A stretch of DNA of 39,460 nucleotides from an uncultured Oscillospiraceae bacterium (lineage in GTDB: Bacteria; Bacillota; Clostridia; Oscillospirales; Oscillospiraceae): the NCBI GenBank assembly GCA_910588365.1, contig CAJUQS010000075.1, positions 1 to 39,460 of the forward strand, read 5' to 3'. Both the position numbers and the translations under genes were made by a program. Below are positions 7,596-15,883 of this stretch, piece after piece (position 1 is the stretch's first letter; every line of letters starts with the position of its first letter). The notes below the pieces were generated by a model. The model saw only the letters and a program-made list of their open reading frames with translations, was not told the origin of the DNA and did no database searches.

Positions 7596-9305
7596 ATGAA
7601 AGCTTCATCCGATCTGCGCAGCGCCCTGCGGGCCATTGACCGCCGGAGCTACCCCGCCTACAAGTCTCTGGCCGGCGGCTATGCCTTTGGCCGGTATGTG
7701 CTCTCCATTGACCACGTCCAGGGCGACCCCTTTGCCGCCCCCTCCCGGCTGAGCGTGGCGGTGGACCGAAAAACCGCCGGGTTTCCGGAGCAGTACCTGT
7801 CCGCCCGGACCAGCCGGACGGCCCTGGCCGACTACCTGCTCCGCCGGTTTTACCGGCAGGCGGAGCAGTTCTCCTTCCGGGCCAAGGGGTCGGGAAAGAG
7901 CGGGCTCATCACCGTCAGCCGCTGCGGCCAGGAGGTACTGGAGCGGACCGCCTGCGAGATCACGGCGGAGCGGGTGATTGTGCGCTTCGAGGTGGGATTC
8001 CCGGCCAACGGGCGGACCATCAACGCGCCGGAGCTGGAGAAAATCCTCTTTGAGTTCCTGCCCGTATGCGTGGAGCAGAGCCTCTTCTGCGCCAGGACGC
8101 CCCGGGAGGAGGTGGAGCGGGCGGTCTTCCTCTCGGAGGACCAGCAGTTCATCCGCCGGGAGCTGGAGCGGCTGGAGCTGGCGGCCTTCGTGGCGGACGG
8201 GGCGGTGCTGCCCCGGGAGAGCGGCGTGTCCGACCGGCCCATGAAGGGCGCGGTGCCCTTCCGCTCCCCGGAAACCCTGGCGGTGACCTTGGATCTCCCC
8301 CACGGGGGGACGGTGCGGGGCATGGGCATCCGGCGGGGCGTCACCCTCATCGCCGGCGGCGGCTACCACGGGAAATCCACCCTCCTGAAGGCGCTGGAGC
8401 GGGGGGTGTATGACCATATCGCCGGGGACGGCCGGGAGTACGTGATCACCGACCGGACAGCCCTGAAGATCCGGGCGGAGGACGGCCGGAAGATCACCAA
8501 CACGGACATCTCCCTCTTCATCAACAACCTGCCGAACGGAGCGGATACCACCTGCTTCTCCACCCTGGACGCCAGCGGCAGTACCTCACAGGCGGCCAAC
8601 ATCGTGGAGGGCGTCGAGTCCGGGAGCCGGGTGCTGCTCATTGACGAGGACACCTCGGCCACCAACCTGATGGTCCGGGACGAGCTGATGAGCCGGGTCA
8701 TCTCCCGGGACGAGGAGCCCATCACCCCCTTTCTGGAGCGGGCGGCGGACCTGTACCAGCAGGCGGGCGTGTCCACCATCCTGGTGGTGGGCAGCTGCGG
8801 GGCCTACTTCCACATCGCCCACAGCATCCTGCAAATGGTCTCCTACCGGGCTGTGGACATCACCGGGGAGACGCGGAAGCTTCTGGCGGAGTTCCCGGCC
8901 CCCGCGGTGCGGGCTCCCGGGTTCCGCCTGCCCGGCGTTCCCCGGAGGATCGACCTCTCCGGCGCGGTCCAGTCCCGGAAGAGCTACCGGGGCGATGGAT
9001 ACGTGCAGGAGCGGCTGAAGCTGCGGATGCGGGGGAAAACCGCCTTCTCCATCGGCCAGCGGGAGATGGACCTGCGGTATCTGGAGCAGCTGGTGGACGG
9101 AGAGCAGACCCAGGCGCTGGCCTGGCTGCTGCGGTATGCGAAGGAGAAGCTGGCCGGGGGGAGCCCGGACGTGGGGGGCGTGGCCCGGGAGCTGGAGCGG
9201 ATTCTGGAGCGGGACGGCCTGTCCGGCATCTGCGGCAGGGACGTGCCCGCGGGCCTCGCCATGCCTCGGATTCAGGAGATTTTTGCCTGTCTGAACCGCT
9301 GGTGA
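7596..9305 (+). CDS. ABC-class P-loop ATPase (COG3044 family)
   Basis: This 569-residue soluble protein belongs to the predicted ATPase of the ABC class family (COG3044). A distinctive N-terminal domain (1-230) precedes the ATP-binding core. The Walker A is GGGYHGKSTLL at about residues 254-264, a signature-like segment with ASGSTSQA lies near 330, and the Walker B is VLLIDED near 346-352. It has no transmembrane segments, so it is not a transporter subunit. The cellular role of the family is poorly known; relatives have been linked to nucleic-acid work. ATG 7596 has a CGGAGGCG tract upstream. It ends at a repeat plus strong terminator shared with convergent dpaB. Confidence 0.85.
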   Translation: MKASSDLRSALRAIDRRSYPAYKSLAGGYAFGRYVLSIDHVQGDPFAAPSRLSVAVDRKTAGFPEQYLSARTSRTALADYLLRRFYRQAEQFSFRAKGSGKSGLITVSRCGQEVLERTACEITAERVIVRFEVGFPANGRTINAPELEKILFEFLPVCVEQSLFCARTPREEVERAVFLSEDQQFIRRELERLELAAFVADGAVLPRESGVSDRPMKGAVPFRSPETLAVTLDLPHGGTVRGMGIRRGVTLIAGGGYHGKSTLLKALERGVYDHIAGDGREYVITDRTALKIRAEDGRKITNTDISLFINNLPNGADTTCFSTLDASGSTSQAANIVEGVESGSRVLLIDEDTSATNLMVRDELMSRVISRDEEPITPFLERAADLYQQAGVSTILVVGSCGAYFHIAHSILQMVSYRAVDITGETRKLLAEFPAPAVRAPGFRLPGVPRRIDLSGAVQSRKSYRGDGYVQERLKLRMRGKTAFSIGQREMDLRYLEQLVDGEQTQALAWLLRYAKEKLAGGSPDVGGVARELERILERDGLSGICGRDVPAGLAMPRIQEIFACLNRW

Positions 9306-9310
9306 CTGTG

Positions 9311-9435
9311 TGTCAAAAAAGCCCTCTGCAAGAGTTTGCCGCCCGCAGGCGGCAAATACAATCAAATCGTTTTTCCGCGGCGTGTACGTGGGAAAAACAC
9401 TTCTCTCAAAAAAGCGGCCTGCCACTTTTTTGACA
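9311..9435. repeat. 125-bp dispersed repeat bounded by TGTCAAAAAAG / CTTTTTTGACA
   Basis: The element starts TGTCAAAAAAG and ends CTTTTTTGACA, a perfect 11-bp terminal inverted repeat. Inside are a GCCGCC...GGCGGC hairpin, a GTTTTTCC...GGAAAAAC hairpin with loop GCGGCGTGTACGT, and a right-end hairpin TCAAAAAAG...CTTTTTTGA. A close relative lies at 31066-31196 with the identical GCGGCGTGTACGT loop. It lies between convergent genes. Confidence 0.7.
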
Positions 9436-9478
9436 GACTTGCCGCCCGGGCCTTTGGGCCCGGGCGGCAAGTCTGTTT
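9433..9478. terminator. very strong bidirectional terminator (ATPase gene / dpaB)
   Basis: ACAGACTTGCCGCCCGGGCC pairs completely with its complement at 9456-9476 around a TTT loop, with short T/A tails. It ends both convergent genes. Confidence 0.88.
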
Positions 9479-9492
9479 CCCGACAGTCCGGT

Positions 9493-10068
9493 TTACCGGA
9501 GCAGCACCGGCTGGAGCTGCCGCCCCTCCAGGGCCTCCCGGACGGTCTCCCCGATGCGGGAGAAGTCCGCCACCAGGGAGCTGGGCTTCCGCTGGGGGTC
9601 ATCCTGGCCGAAGGGGACAAAGAAGTAGTTTTTGCGGCCCAGCAGCTCTCCTACGTTCCGGGCCGCGCCGCTCAGGCCGTCATTGGAGGCCATGGCGATG
9701 ACCACCGGGCGCTCGTTGCGCAGATGGGCCTTGGCGGCCATGGTTACCGCCGTGTCGGTGACGCCGTTTGCCAGCTTCCCGATGGTGTTGCCCGTACAGG
9801 GGGCAATCACCAGCACGTCCAGCAGCTTCCGTGGCCCGATGGGCTCCGCGTCCCGGACGGTGCCAATCACCGTATGTCCAGTCATCCTCTCCAGGGTGGA
9901 GAGGAGGTCCTCCGCCCTGCCGAAGCGGGTATCCGTCCGCTGGCAGGCCTCGGAGGCGATGGGGAGGACGCTCTCGTACTCCCCGCATAACCGCTCCAGC
10001 TCCTCCAGCACCCGGGCGTGGGTACAGAAGGAGCCGCACAGCGCAAATCCCACTCGCTCTTTTCTCAA
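9493..10068 (-). CDS. spoVFB: dipicolinate synthase subunit B
   Basis: The 191-residue flavoprotein-type subunit of dipicolinate synthase (DpaB/SpoVFB) works with DpaA to turn dihydrodipicolinate-pathway product into dipicolinic acid, the spore-core Ca2+ chelator. Recognisable segments are the N-terminal GFALCGSFCTHARV (Rossmann-like flavoprotein fold) and APCTGNTIGKLANG at about residues 89-102. The start is TTG 10068, overlapping the dpaA stop by 4 nt (TTGA) with AGGTGA seven bases upstream, so translation is coupled. Expression in the mother cell late in sporulation is expected from the family. Confidence 0.95.
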   Translation of the reverse strand: MRKERVGFALCGSFCTHARVLEELERLCGEYESVLPIASEACQRTDTRFGRAEDLLSTLERMTGHTVIGTVRDAEPIGPRKLLDVLVIAPCTGNTIGKLANGVTDTAVTMAAKAHLRNERPVVIAMASNDGLSGAARNVGELLGRKNYFFVPFGQDDPQRKPSSLVADFSRIGETVREALEGRQLQPVLLR

Positions 10069-10922
10069 ATGGGCTCACCTCGTTCTTCCAGTATGTGGTA
10101 GATGCTGTCCCGGATCGCCGCGGCGGCGGTCCGGGGGGCCGTCCTGCCCGGAAGGCCCGGGGCGGCGATGGCCCGCCGGCCCAGACGCTGGGCGGCGGCA
10201 AGGTCCACGCCGCCGGGGGCGGAGGCCAGATCCAGGATCACGCAGGTCTCCTTCGTCTCCCCCAGCAGGCCGGCGTCCAGGATGAGGGCGGGCACTGTAT
10301 TCAAAATGAGATCGAACTGCCCCAGTGCGCCGGCGAGGGCATCGGTGCGCAGGCACTGGAAATTCTCAGCCCGGATCCAGGCCAGATCGCTGTACCGCCG
10401 GGCGGAGACGGCCGTCCGGGCCCCCAGTGCCCGCAGGCGGCCCGCCAGAAGCCGCCCAATCCGGCCGTAGCCGATAACCAGGCAGCTGCTTTCGTGGATG
10501 GTCCGATCCGTGGCCTCCATGGCCAGCTGGATGGCGCCCTCCGCCGTGGGAACGGCGTTGGCGATCTGGAGCTCCTCCCGGTCGTAGTAGTCCAGCAGGG
10601 TCAGGCCGAACTCCGACATGAGCCGCGGCTGCAGCTCCCCGGCCATGCCGCCCAGCAGCAGCTGGTTGTACCGCAGCCGGGGCCACAGCTTCTCCGCGTC
10701 CAGCTCCGTGTCCGTCAGCGGCAGGTTCAGCTTTCCTCCCCGGCACACCGGCAGGGGCAGAACGGCCAGCTCCGCCTCCAGGGCCTGGTTCAGCGGCGCG
10801 GGGTTGGGCCCGCCGCCCTGCTCCAGGCCCCAGGTCACCACGTCCTGCCCGTCCTCCAGGAGCAGCCGGGCAAGGCACACCTGGCGCTGATCGCCGCCCA
10901 GTACGGCAATGGTTCGTTTCAT
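10065..10922 (-). CDS. spoVFA: dipicolinate synthase subunit A
   Basis: The 285-residue NAD(P)-binding subunit (DpaA/SpoVFA) has an N-terminal domain beginning RTIAVLGGDQRQ and a second Rossmann domain with GYGRIG at residues 151-156. It forms dipicolinate synthase with the overlapping dpaB. ATG 10922 has a GGGGGGAT purine tract upstream. A CATAGACT element resembling a mother-cell sigma -10 box lies 22 nt upstream, in the intergenic space shared with the divergent hydrogenase gene. Confidence 0.95.
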   Translation of the reverse strand: MKRTIAVLGGDQRQVCLARLLLEDGQDVVTWGLEQGGGPNPAPLNQALEAELAVLPLPVCRGGKLNLPLTDTELDAEKLWPRLRYNQLLLGGMAGELQPRLMSEFGLTLLDYYDREELQIANAVPTAEGAIQLAMEATDRTIHESSCLVIGYGRIGRLLAGRLRALGARTAVSARRYSDLAWIRAENFQCLRTDALAGALGQFDLILNTVPALILDAGLLGETKETCVILDLASAPGGVDLAAAQRLGRRAIAAPGLPGRTAPRTAAAAIRDSIYHILEERGEPI

Positions 10923-10943
10923 GATGCATCCCCCCTCTGTACC

Positions 10944-10951
10944 AGTCTATG
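10944..10951 (-). promoter_or_regulatory. possible sporulation-sigma -10 element of dpaA
   Basis: The minus strand reads CATAGACT, 7 of 8 matches to the sigma-E -10 form CATACAHT. The identical octamer precedes sipL. No clear -35 is visible and it lies close to the start codon, so this is tentative. Confidence 0.35.
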
Positions 10952-11022
10952 CGCCGGCGCGGCCGGGGGAACCTCCGCGGCCCCGGGAGCGGGAAATCCG
11001 GTGCCGCCGCCCTTTTCCGGGA

Positions 11023-11052
11023 TTGACAGGGGCGGCGCTTCTCCTATATAAT
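11023..11052 (+). promoter_or_regulatory. sigma-A promoter of the [FeFe] hydrogenase gene
   Basis: Perfect TTGACA (11023-11028) and TATAAT (11047-11052) hexamers with an 18-nt spacer. The leader is about 95 nt and contains a GAGAGCC...GGGCTCT pairing (about 11065-11125) that could fold. Confidence 0.85.
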
Positions 11053-11152
11053 GGGGGGCAAGCTGAGAGCCTGTCCGGCATCTCCCCGGGCCGGTCTGTA
11101 CGCGCCGGGACGCGGAGCGGGCTCTGAAAAAACTCCAGGAGGTACGGAAGTT

Positions 11153-12661
11153 ATGCGCGGATTCCCATCATCTGTTACCGGCATTCGGAAAAAGGTATTT
11201 ACCGAGGTTGCCCGCCTGGCCTACGACGGGGACTACGACCGGATGGAGGACCTGCCCTATGTTATCGTACCCGGCGAGGAGGCCAAGTACCGGGAGTCCA
11301 TCTTCCTGGAACGGGCCATCGCCGGGGAGCGGGTGAGGGTGGCTATGGGCCTGCCCCTGCGTCCGGTGGACCAGCGGACCCTGGTCAGCGAGGGCCTCAG
11401 CGAGAGCGCCATCGCCGAGAAGTACTACGAGCCGCCCCTGATCAACATCATCAACTACGCCTGCCACGCCTGCCCCACCCGGCAGTACCGCATCACCGAG
11501 TACTGCCAGGGCTGTCTGGCCCAGTCCTGCCGCCAGGCCTGCCCCAAGGACGCCATCCGCTTTGTCAACGGCAAGTGCTACATCCGCCAGGATTCCTGCA
11601 TCAAGTGCGGCAAATGCGCCGCCGCGTGCAACTATAACGCCATCATCCAGCTGGAGCGCCCCTGCCAGCGCGCCTGCGGCATGGACGCCATCGGCTCCGA
11701 CGAGCACGGCCGGGCCAAGATCGACTACGACAAGTGCGTCTCCTGCGGCATGTGTTTGGTGAACTGCCCCTTCGGCGCCATTGTGGACAAGGGGCAGATC
11801 TTCCAGCTCATCAACGCCATCCGCCAGGGGGACCGGATCATCGCCATCGTGGCGCCCGCCTTCCTGGGCCAGTTCGGCCCCGAGGCCACCCCGGAGCGCC
11901 TCACCGCCGCCATGAAGCGTCTGGGCTTCGCCGGGGTGGTGGAGGTGGCCGTGGGGGCGGACCTGTGTACCATTGAGGAGGCCAAGGACTTTATGGAGAA
12001 GGTGCCGGCCCAGCAGCCCTTCATGGCAACCTCCTGCTGTCCCGCCTGGTCCGTCATGGCGAAAAAGCTGTTCCCCCAGTTCAAGGATTACATCTCCATG
12101 GCGCTGACCCCCATGGTTCTCACCGCCCGCCTGCAAAAGCAGAAGGACCCCGGCTGCCGCATCGCCTTCATCGGCCCCTGCGCGGCCAAGAAGCTGGAGG
12201 CCAGCCGCCGGACCATCCGCAGCGACGTGGACTTTGTGCTGACCTTCGAGGAGCTGCAGGGCATGTTCGAGGCCAAGGGCGTGGACTTTGCCGCCATTCC
12301 ACCGGAGGAGGAGGTCCCCCTCAACGAGGGGACCGGCGCTGGGCGCGGCTTCGCGGTCACCGGCGGCGTGGCCGGAGCGGTGGTGGAGGCCATCGGCCGC
12401 CTGGAGCCCGGCCGGGAGGTGAAGGTGGTTTCCGCCGAGGGCCTGCAGGAGTGCAAGAAGATGCTGATGCTGGCAAAGGCCGGGAAGTACGACGGCTATC
12501 TGCTGGAGGGCATGGCCTGTCCGGGCGGCTGTGTGGCCGGAGCTGGGACCATCCAGCCGGTGGCGAAGTCCATCGCCGCCGTGGGCAAGTACAGCAAGGC
12601 GGCAGACAAGCAGAACGCCCTGGACTCCGATTACGAGATGGACCTGCCCATGCTGGACTAA
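11153..12661 (+). CDS. monomeric [FeFe] hydrogenase, group B type
   Basis: This 502-residue enzyme reversibly converts protons and electrons to H2. It carries a Cys-rich N-terminal region (CHACP 104-108, CQGC 118-121, CRQACP 126-131) and ferredoxin-like 4Fe-4S motifs CIKCGKCAAAC (149-159) and CVSCGMCLVNCP (195-206). The three H-cluster motifs follow: TSCCPAW (293-299), PCAAKK (342-347) and GMACPGGCVAG near 456-466. The Ala in TSCCPAW (group A usually has Gly) and the extra Cys-rich N-terminus fit the group B enzymes of Clostridia. ATG 11153 follows AGGAGG. It likely takes electrons from ferredoxin in fermentation. It has its own strong promoter and terminator. I see no maturase gene nearby. 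Confidence 0.93.
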   Translation: MRGFPSSVTGIRKKVFTEVARLAYDGDYDRMEDLPYVIVPGEEAKYRESIFLERAIAGERVRVAMGLPLRPVDQRTLVSEGLSESAIAEKYYEPPLINIINYACHACPTRQYRITEYCQGCLAQSCRQACPKDAIRFVNGKCYIRQDSCIKCGKCAAACNYNAIIQLERPCQRACGMDAIGSDEHGRAKIDYDKCVSCGMCLVNCPFGAIVDKGQIFQLINAIRQGDRIIAIVAPAFLGQFGPEATPERLTAAMKRLGFAGVVEVAVGADLCTIEEAKDFMEKVPAQQPFMATSCCPAWSVMAKKLFPQFKDYISMALTPMVLTARLQKQKDPGCRIAFIGPCAAKKLEASRRTIRSDVDFVLTFEELQGMFEAKGVDFAAIPPEEEVPLNEGTGAGRGFAVTGGVAGAVVEAIGRLEPGREVKVVSAEGLQECKKMLMLAKAGKYDGYLLEGMACPGGCVAGAGTIQPVAKSIAAVGKYSKAADKQNALDSDYEMDLPMLD

Positions 12662-12685
12662 CCGCCGCTCCCTATATAGAGAAAG

Positions 12686-12719
12686 ACCGTCCGGCCTCTC
12701 CGCGGAGAGGCCGGACGGT
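12686..12719. terminator. bidirectional terminator after hydrogenase
   Basis: ACCGTCCGGCCTCTCC pairs with its exact complement ending at 12719, followed by TTTG. It is shared with the convergent zinc-ribbon gene. Confidence 0.85.
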
Positions 12720-12725
12720 TTGCGT

Positions 12726-13154
12726 TCAGCTCTTGCCGATGATTTTTTCGCCGCACTTGGGGCAGGTGATCTCGAGCTTCCCCTTGCCGGCCGGGACCCG
12801 GCAGATGGTCCGGCAGTTTTTGCAGGTAAAATATTTGTGCTCCCTGTCCAGGCTGCGCTGGCGGGCGCCGGCGATGCGGCACCTGATGGGGCTCCACCAG
12901 CTGAGAAACCGCGCGTTCTCCGCCCGGCGTCTGGTCAGGTTCCGGGAGAACAGCCGGAACAGCACCACCAGCGCCACCAGCGCGGACAGTACGTTCAGTA
13001 CCGCCGTCAGGGCCGCGGCCCGGGAGGTAAACAGCTGGATCACCCAGATGGCCAGATACAGCCACAGCAGGGCGATATTGAGCTGGTCAGAGCCGTTGCG
13101 GCCGTACATGAACCGGGCAATCGCGCTGGAAAACCTGTAAAGGAAGTTCCGCAT
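12726..13154 (-). CDS. zinc-ribbon membrane protein of unknown function
   Basis: This 142-residue protein has two hydrophobic helices (about residues 28-42 and 47-69) followed by a basic segment and a C-terminal zinc ribbon. The ribbon has CKNC near residues 111-114 and CPKC near 131-134. The ribbon is probably cytoplasmic and could bind nucleic acid or protein. I know of no assigned role. The start at 13154 has a modest GAGGT tract. It lies alone between the hydrogenase and the MerR gene. Confidence 0.75.
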   Translation of the reverse strand: MRNFLYRFSSAIARFMYGRNGSDQLNIALLWLYLAIWVIQLFTSRAAALTAVLNVLSALVALVVLFRLFSRNLTRRRAENARFLSWWSPIRCRIAGARQRSLDREHKYFTCKNCRTICRVPAGKGKLEITCPKCGEKIIGKS

Positions 13155-13298
13155 GGAGAAGACCTCGTTTCCTGTAATGGTTTGCTCCCAGTATAGCGGG
13201 TAAATATGAACAAATAAAGAGAGCCGGGGAATTTATTTGCGAAAAAAGAAGAAACTTCTCCTCTGCGCCCGCCTCCGGGCCCGGCGCCGCGCGTCCCG

Positions 13299-14063
13299 CT
13301 ACGATTTTCCGGCCAGCGGGGGGACGACGAGAGAGCGGATCAGCCGCATCAGGCACGCCCGCCCCCCATCCCGGGTGAGGAGGAGATCGTTGAACTCAAT
13401 GTATACGCGGCGATCCAGCGTCAGCCCCCGCTCCGCCGCGGAGGCCCCCAGCCGCTCCATCCAGTCGTACCGGCGCGGCTGGGGGCCGTCCTCCACCAGC
13501 TCACACTGGCAGAAAAAGGTCCCGCCGGGGATGAGCAGCTCCCCGTCCTCCCGCTTCTGATACAGGAATTCGCCGCCCTCATAGGCGCACAGGCCCAGGT
13601 GGAGTCCGTCGGTGAGGTAGTTGGCCACCACCCGGCTCCCCTCGGCCATATCCGCCAGCCAGGCCGCCCGCTGAGGCGGCCACTCCGCCAGCTGAAAGCC
13701 CCTGCCGCACAGGGACTGGAATATCCGGTTCTCCTCCAGGATCTCGGTAAGCAGGGCCTTCCTGCGCCGGAGCTGGGCGATCATCCGCTCAACCTCCGCC
13801 CGCTGGGCCTCCAGCAGGCCCTCCAGCCGATCCCCGCTGCCGCAGCTGAGATAGCTGCGGATCTCCTTGAGGGGGAGGCCCGTGTCCCGCAGCACCGCGA
13901 TCAGCGCCAGCCGGTCCAGCTGATGGAGGCTGTAGCAGCGGTATCCGTTCTCCGCCACATAGGCCGGACGGAAGAGGCCCAGCTCGTCGTAGTACTGGAG
14001 GGTCTTCCGGCTGGTTTTGGCCAGCCGGGCGAATTCCGTGATGCGAAAATATTTTTCCTGCAT
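13299..14063 (-). CDS. MerR family transcriptional regulator
   Basis: This 254-residue regulator has the MerR winged helix-turn-helix at the N-terminus (YFRITEFARLAKTSRKTLQYYDELGL at about residues 5-30, described here in parts; NGYRCYS at about 39-45), a dimerisation coiled coil at about 78-112, and a C-terminal effector domain of the BmrR/GyrI-like ligand-binding type (about 125-245). It is divergent from a MATE exporter, and the intergenic region holds a MerR-style operator. The probable role is sensing a toxic organic compound and turning on the exporter by DNA twisting at the 19-bp spacer. The ATG at 14063 has AAGAAGGAA upstream. Confidence 0.9.
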   Translation of the reverse strand: MQEKYFRITEFARLAKTSRKTLQYYDELGLFRPAYVAENGYRCYSLHQLDRLALIAVLRDTGLPLKEIRSYLSCGSGDRLEGLLEAQRAEVERMIAQLRRRKALLTEILEENRIFQSLCGRGFQLAEWPPQRAAWLADMAEGSRVVANYLTDGLHLGLCAYEGGEFLYQKREDGELLIPGGTFFCQCELVEDGPQPRRYDWMERLGASAAERGLTLDRRVYIEFNDLLLTRDGGRACLMRLIRSLVVPPLAGKS

Positions 14064-14077
14064 TTCAAAATTCCTTC

Positions 14078-14108
14078 TTGACTGTCCGGTTACCGGACAG
14101 TTTATAGT
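14078..14108 (+). promoter_or_regulatory. MerR-type promoter-operator of the MATE gene
   Basis: TTGACT (14078-14083) and TATAGT (14103-14108) are separated by 19 nt, the overlong spacer typical of MerR-activated promoters. A perfect inverted repeat, ACTGTCCGG and CCGGACAGT around TTA, spans 14081-14101 inside that spacer. Confidence 0.9.
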
Positions 14109-14155
14109 GGGGCTATGATATCACACGTGCGGATACGGCGCAAGGAGGAATTGAT

Positions 14156-15487
14156 ATGAACAAAACCACGCTGCTGGAGGGACCCGTCCGCGGGACCATG
14201 CTGCGCTTCGCGCTGCCCATCATGCTCAGCATGGTGACCACCCGGCTCTATAGCATGGTGGACGCCATGATCGTGGGCCTCTGCCTGGACGCGGACGCCC
14301 TGGCGGCGGTGTCCAGCGCGTACTCGGTGCTGACGATCTTTTTATTCGTCTCCGGCGGCATGGAGCTGGGAGGCAGCCTGCTGGCCGCCGCCGCGCGGCC
14401 CGGCTCCACCCCCGGGGAGATGAGCCGTCTGACCTGGAACATCCTGGCCGTGGATCTGGGGGCGGCGGTTCTGATGCTGGCGGGCGGACTCTGGGGGATG
14501 AGGGACCTGCTGGTGCTCATCAACACGCCGCAGGAGATTCTGGAGCCCGCCGCCCTCTACGGAATCATCTGCTTGGCGGGCCTGCCCTGCATGATGCTCT
14601 ACGACCTCGCCCGTCAGCTGGTCATCGGGTGCGGGGAGTCGAAGGTCCCCCTGTACGCGGTTATCGCCACCTCCGCCCTGAACATCGTCCTGGATCTGCT
14701 GCTGGTGGGACCCCTGGGCGTGGCGGGGGCCGCCGCGGCCACCTCCATCGCCCAGGCGGCGGGGTGCGTGTTCATGCTCCGGTATCTCCGCCGGACCCTG
14801 CTGGTGGAGCGGTTCCGCCTCCGGCAGCTGGACTGGAGGCTCTTTGGGGAGATTATGGGCCTGTCGGTGCCCAACATGCTCCAGCAGGCCGGCGGGACGG
14901 CGGTGGTCATCGTGCGGCAGGCCCTGCTGGGCCCCTTGGGCGTGGCGGCCATCGCCGGATTCTCCAGCGCAGGCAAGCTGAGCTCCCTGCTGCTGGTGCC
15001 GGTCTACGGCCTGATGCAGTCCCTGGTGGTCTTCATCGCCCAGAACCGGGCGGCCGGCCAGCCGGACCGGGCGGAGGAGGGCGTCCGCTCCGCCCGGGTG
15101 CTCCTGCTGGGCTACACGGCCCTGGTGGTCGCCCTCTGCGCCCTGGCCAGCCGTTCCCTCATCGGCCTGTTCACCACGGACCAGGAGGCCATTTTCTGCG
15201 GCGCCCTGCTCCTCTCCCGGGAGTGCTGGACCTTTCCCGTCGCGAACCTGCGCCACCTCCAGGAGGCCAGGCTGCGGGGCCGGAAGAAGATGACGCTGTA
15301 CCTGGCCTCCAGTACGGCGGCCCTCACCTCCAACATCCTGGCCTGTCTGGCGCTGGTGCCCCGGGTGGGATTTCCGGGCTTCTATCTGGCCACGTACATC
15401 TCCACACCTCTGGGATTGCTGTTTTCCACGGCGCTGGTGCGCCTTTCCAACCGGGAATCCATCGACACAGGGGCGCGGGCGGCGTGA
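14156..15487 (+). CDS. MATE family efflux transporter
   Basis: This 443-residue integral membrane protein has about twelve hydrophobic helices and the MATE fold: N-terminal MLRFALPIMLSM at residues 15-26, and a second half beginning near LMGLSVPNMLQQ (about 235-247). MATE proteins expel cationic drugs or metabolites in exchange for Na+ or H+. It is controlled from the MerR promoter immediately upstream, so a multidrug or toxic-ligand efflux role is likely. ATG 14156 has CAAGGAGGA upstream. Its last codons and stop lie inside a 13-bp terminator hairpin. Confidence 0.92.
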   Translation: MNKTTLLEGPVRGTMLRFALPIMLSMVTTRLYSMVDAMIVGLCLDADALAAVSSAYSVLTIFLFVSGGMELGGSLLAAAARPGSTPGEMSRLTWNILAVDLGAAVLMLAGGLWGMRDLLVLINTPQEILEPAALYGIICLAGLPCMMLYDLARQLVIGCGESKVPLYAVIATSALNIVLDLLLVGPLGVAGAAAATSIAQAAGCVFMLRYLRRTLLVERFRLRQLDWRLFGEIMGLSVPNMLQQAGGTAVVIVRQALLGPLGVAAIAGFSSAGKLSSLLLVPVYGLMQSLVVFIAQNRAAGQPDRAEEGVRSARVLLLGYTALVVALCALASRSLIGLFTTDQEAIFCGALLLSRECWTFPVANLRHLQEARLRGRKKMTLYLASSTAALTSNILACLALVPRVGFPGFYLATYISTPLGLLFSTALVRLSNRESIDTGARAA

Positions 15488-15500
15488 CCGCGCCCCTGTG
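15466..15500 (+). terminator. terminator containing the MATE stop codon
   Basis: CACAGGGGCGCGG (15466-15478) pairs with CCGCGCCCCTGTG (15488-15500), with the TGA stop (15485-15487) in the loop. A second hairpin (15503-15537) follows. Confidence 0.65.
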
Positions 15501-15502
15501 CC

Positions 15503-15537
15503 TGTCAAAAAAGCGGCAGCGCCGATTTTTTGAGAAA
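15503..15537. repeat. short TGTCAAAAAAG...TTTTTTGAGAA hairpin repeat
   Basis: This is the same hairpin unit, inverted, as the right-hand ends of the repeats at 9311-9435 and 31066-31196: TGTCAAAAAAGCGGC pairs imperfectly with GCCGATTTTTTGA. It may act as the terminator of the MATE gene. Confidence 0.55.
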
Positions 15538-15597
15538 GGGGGCCGGGCCCGGGGAAAAGAACTTGCCGGGAAGCAGGTGCTAATTCGCAGGGATTCC

Positions 15598-15626
15598 TTG
15601 TAAATTTTCCGGGAGTGTGCTATACT
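15598..15626 (+). promoter_or_regulatory. sigma-A promoter of the lspA-rluD operon
   Basis: TTGTAA (15598-15603) and TATACT (15621-15626) are separated by 17 nt, about 40 nt before the first small gene. Confidence 0.75.
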
Positions 15627-15666
15627 CTGCTGTGTCTGAAATCGTGAATCTGCGGAGGAAGTGAAA

Positions 15667-15828
15667 ATGGAGCCTGTTGCCTACACTGTGCGGACCATCA
15701 ACGGCGATTATGCCTATCTCATCAGCGACAGCGGCGTGGAAAACCAGGTTGCCATGTTCCTGCTCCCCGAGGGGACGGACGTGGGCAGCCGCCTGCTGTG
15801 GGAAAATTTTGAGTGGTCGCTGGTCTGA
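15667..15828 (+). CDS. 53-residue conserved-looking small protein (DUF3006-like)
   Basis: ATG 15667 follows GGAGGAAGTG and gives a 53-residue protein with a beta-strand pattern (VAYTVRTINGDYAYLI, then VAMFLLP, then GSRLLWENFEWSL). The order YTVxxINGDYAxL, then a proline turn, then a final strand resembles small DUF3006-type single-domain proteins; this is by eye only. It is the first gene after a sigma-A promoter and lies 55 nt before the inositol monophosphatase gene, so it is probably the leader gene of the operon. It is too short to be caught by length-filtered gene finding. Confidence 0.65.
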   Translation: MEPVAYTVRTINGDYAYLISDSGVENQVAMFLLPEGTDVGSRLLWENFEWSLV

Positions 15829-15883
15829 CGGCCCATCGCCGGAATTTCCCTGTGAATGCCATCCAAAGAAAGAAGGAATCCCA

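Noticed and set aside
9311..9435. CRISPR array
   Set aside because: Repeats are hairpin elements with no evenly spaced direct repeats or spacers, and no cas genes are present.
11053..11152. TPP riboswitch in the hydrogenase leader
   Set aside because: Only a CTGAGA hexamer is present; the second conserved TPP half is absent and the gene is not a thiamine gene.
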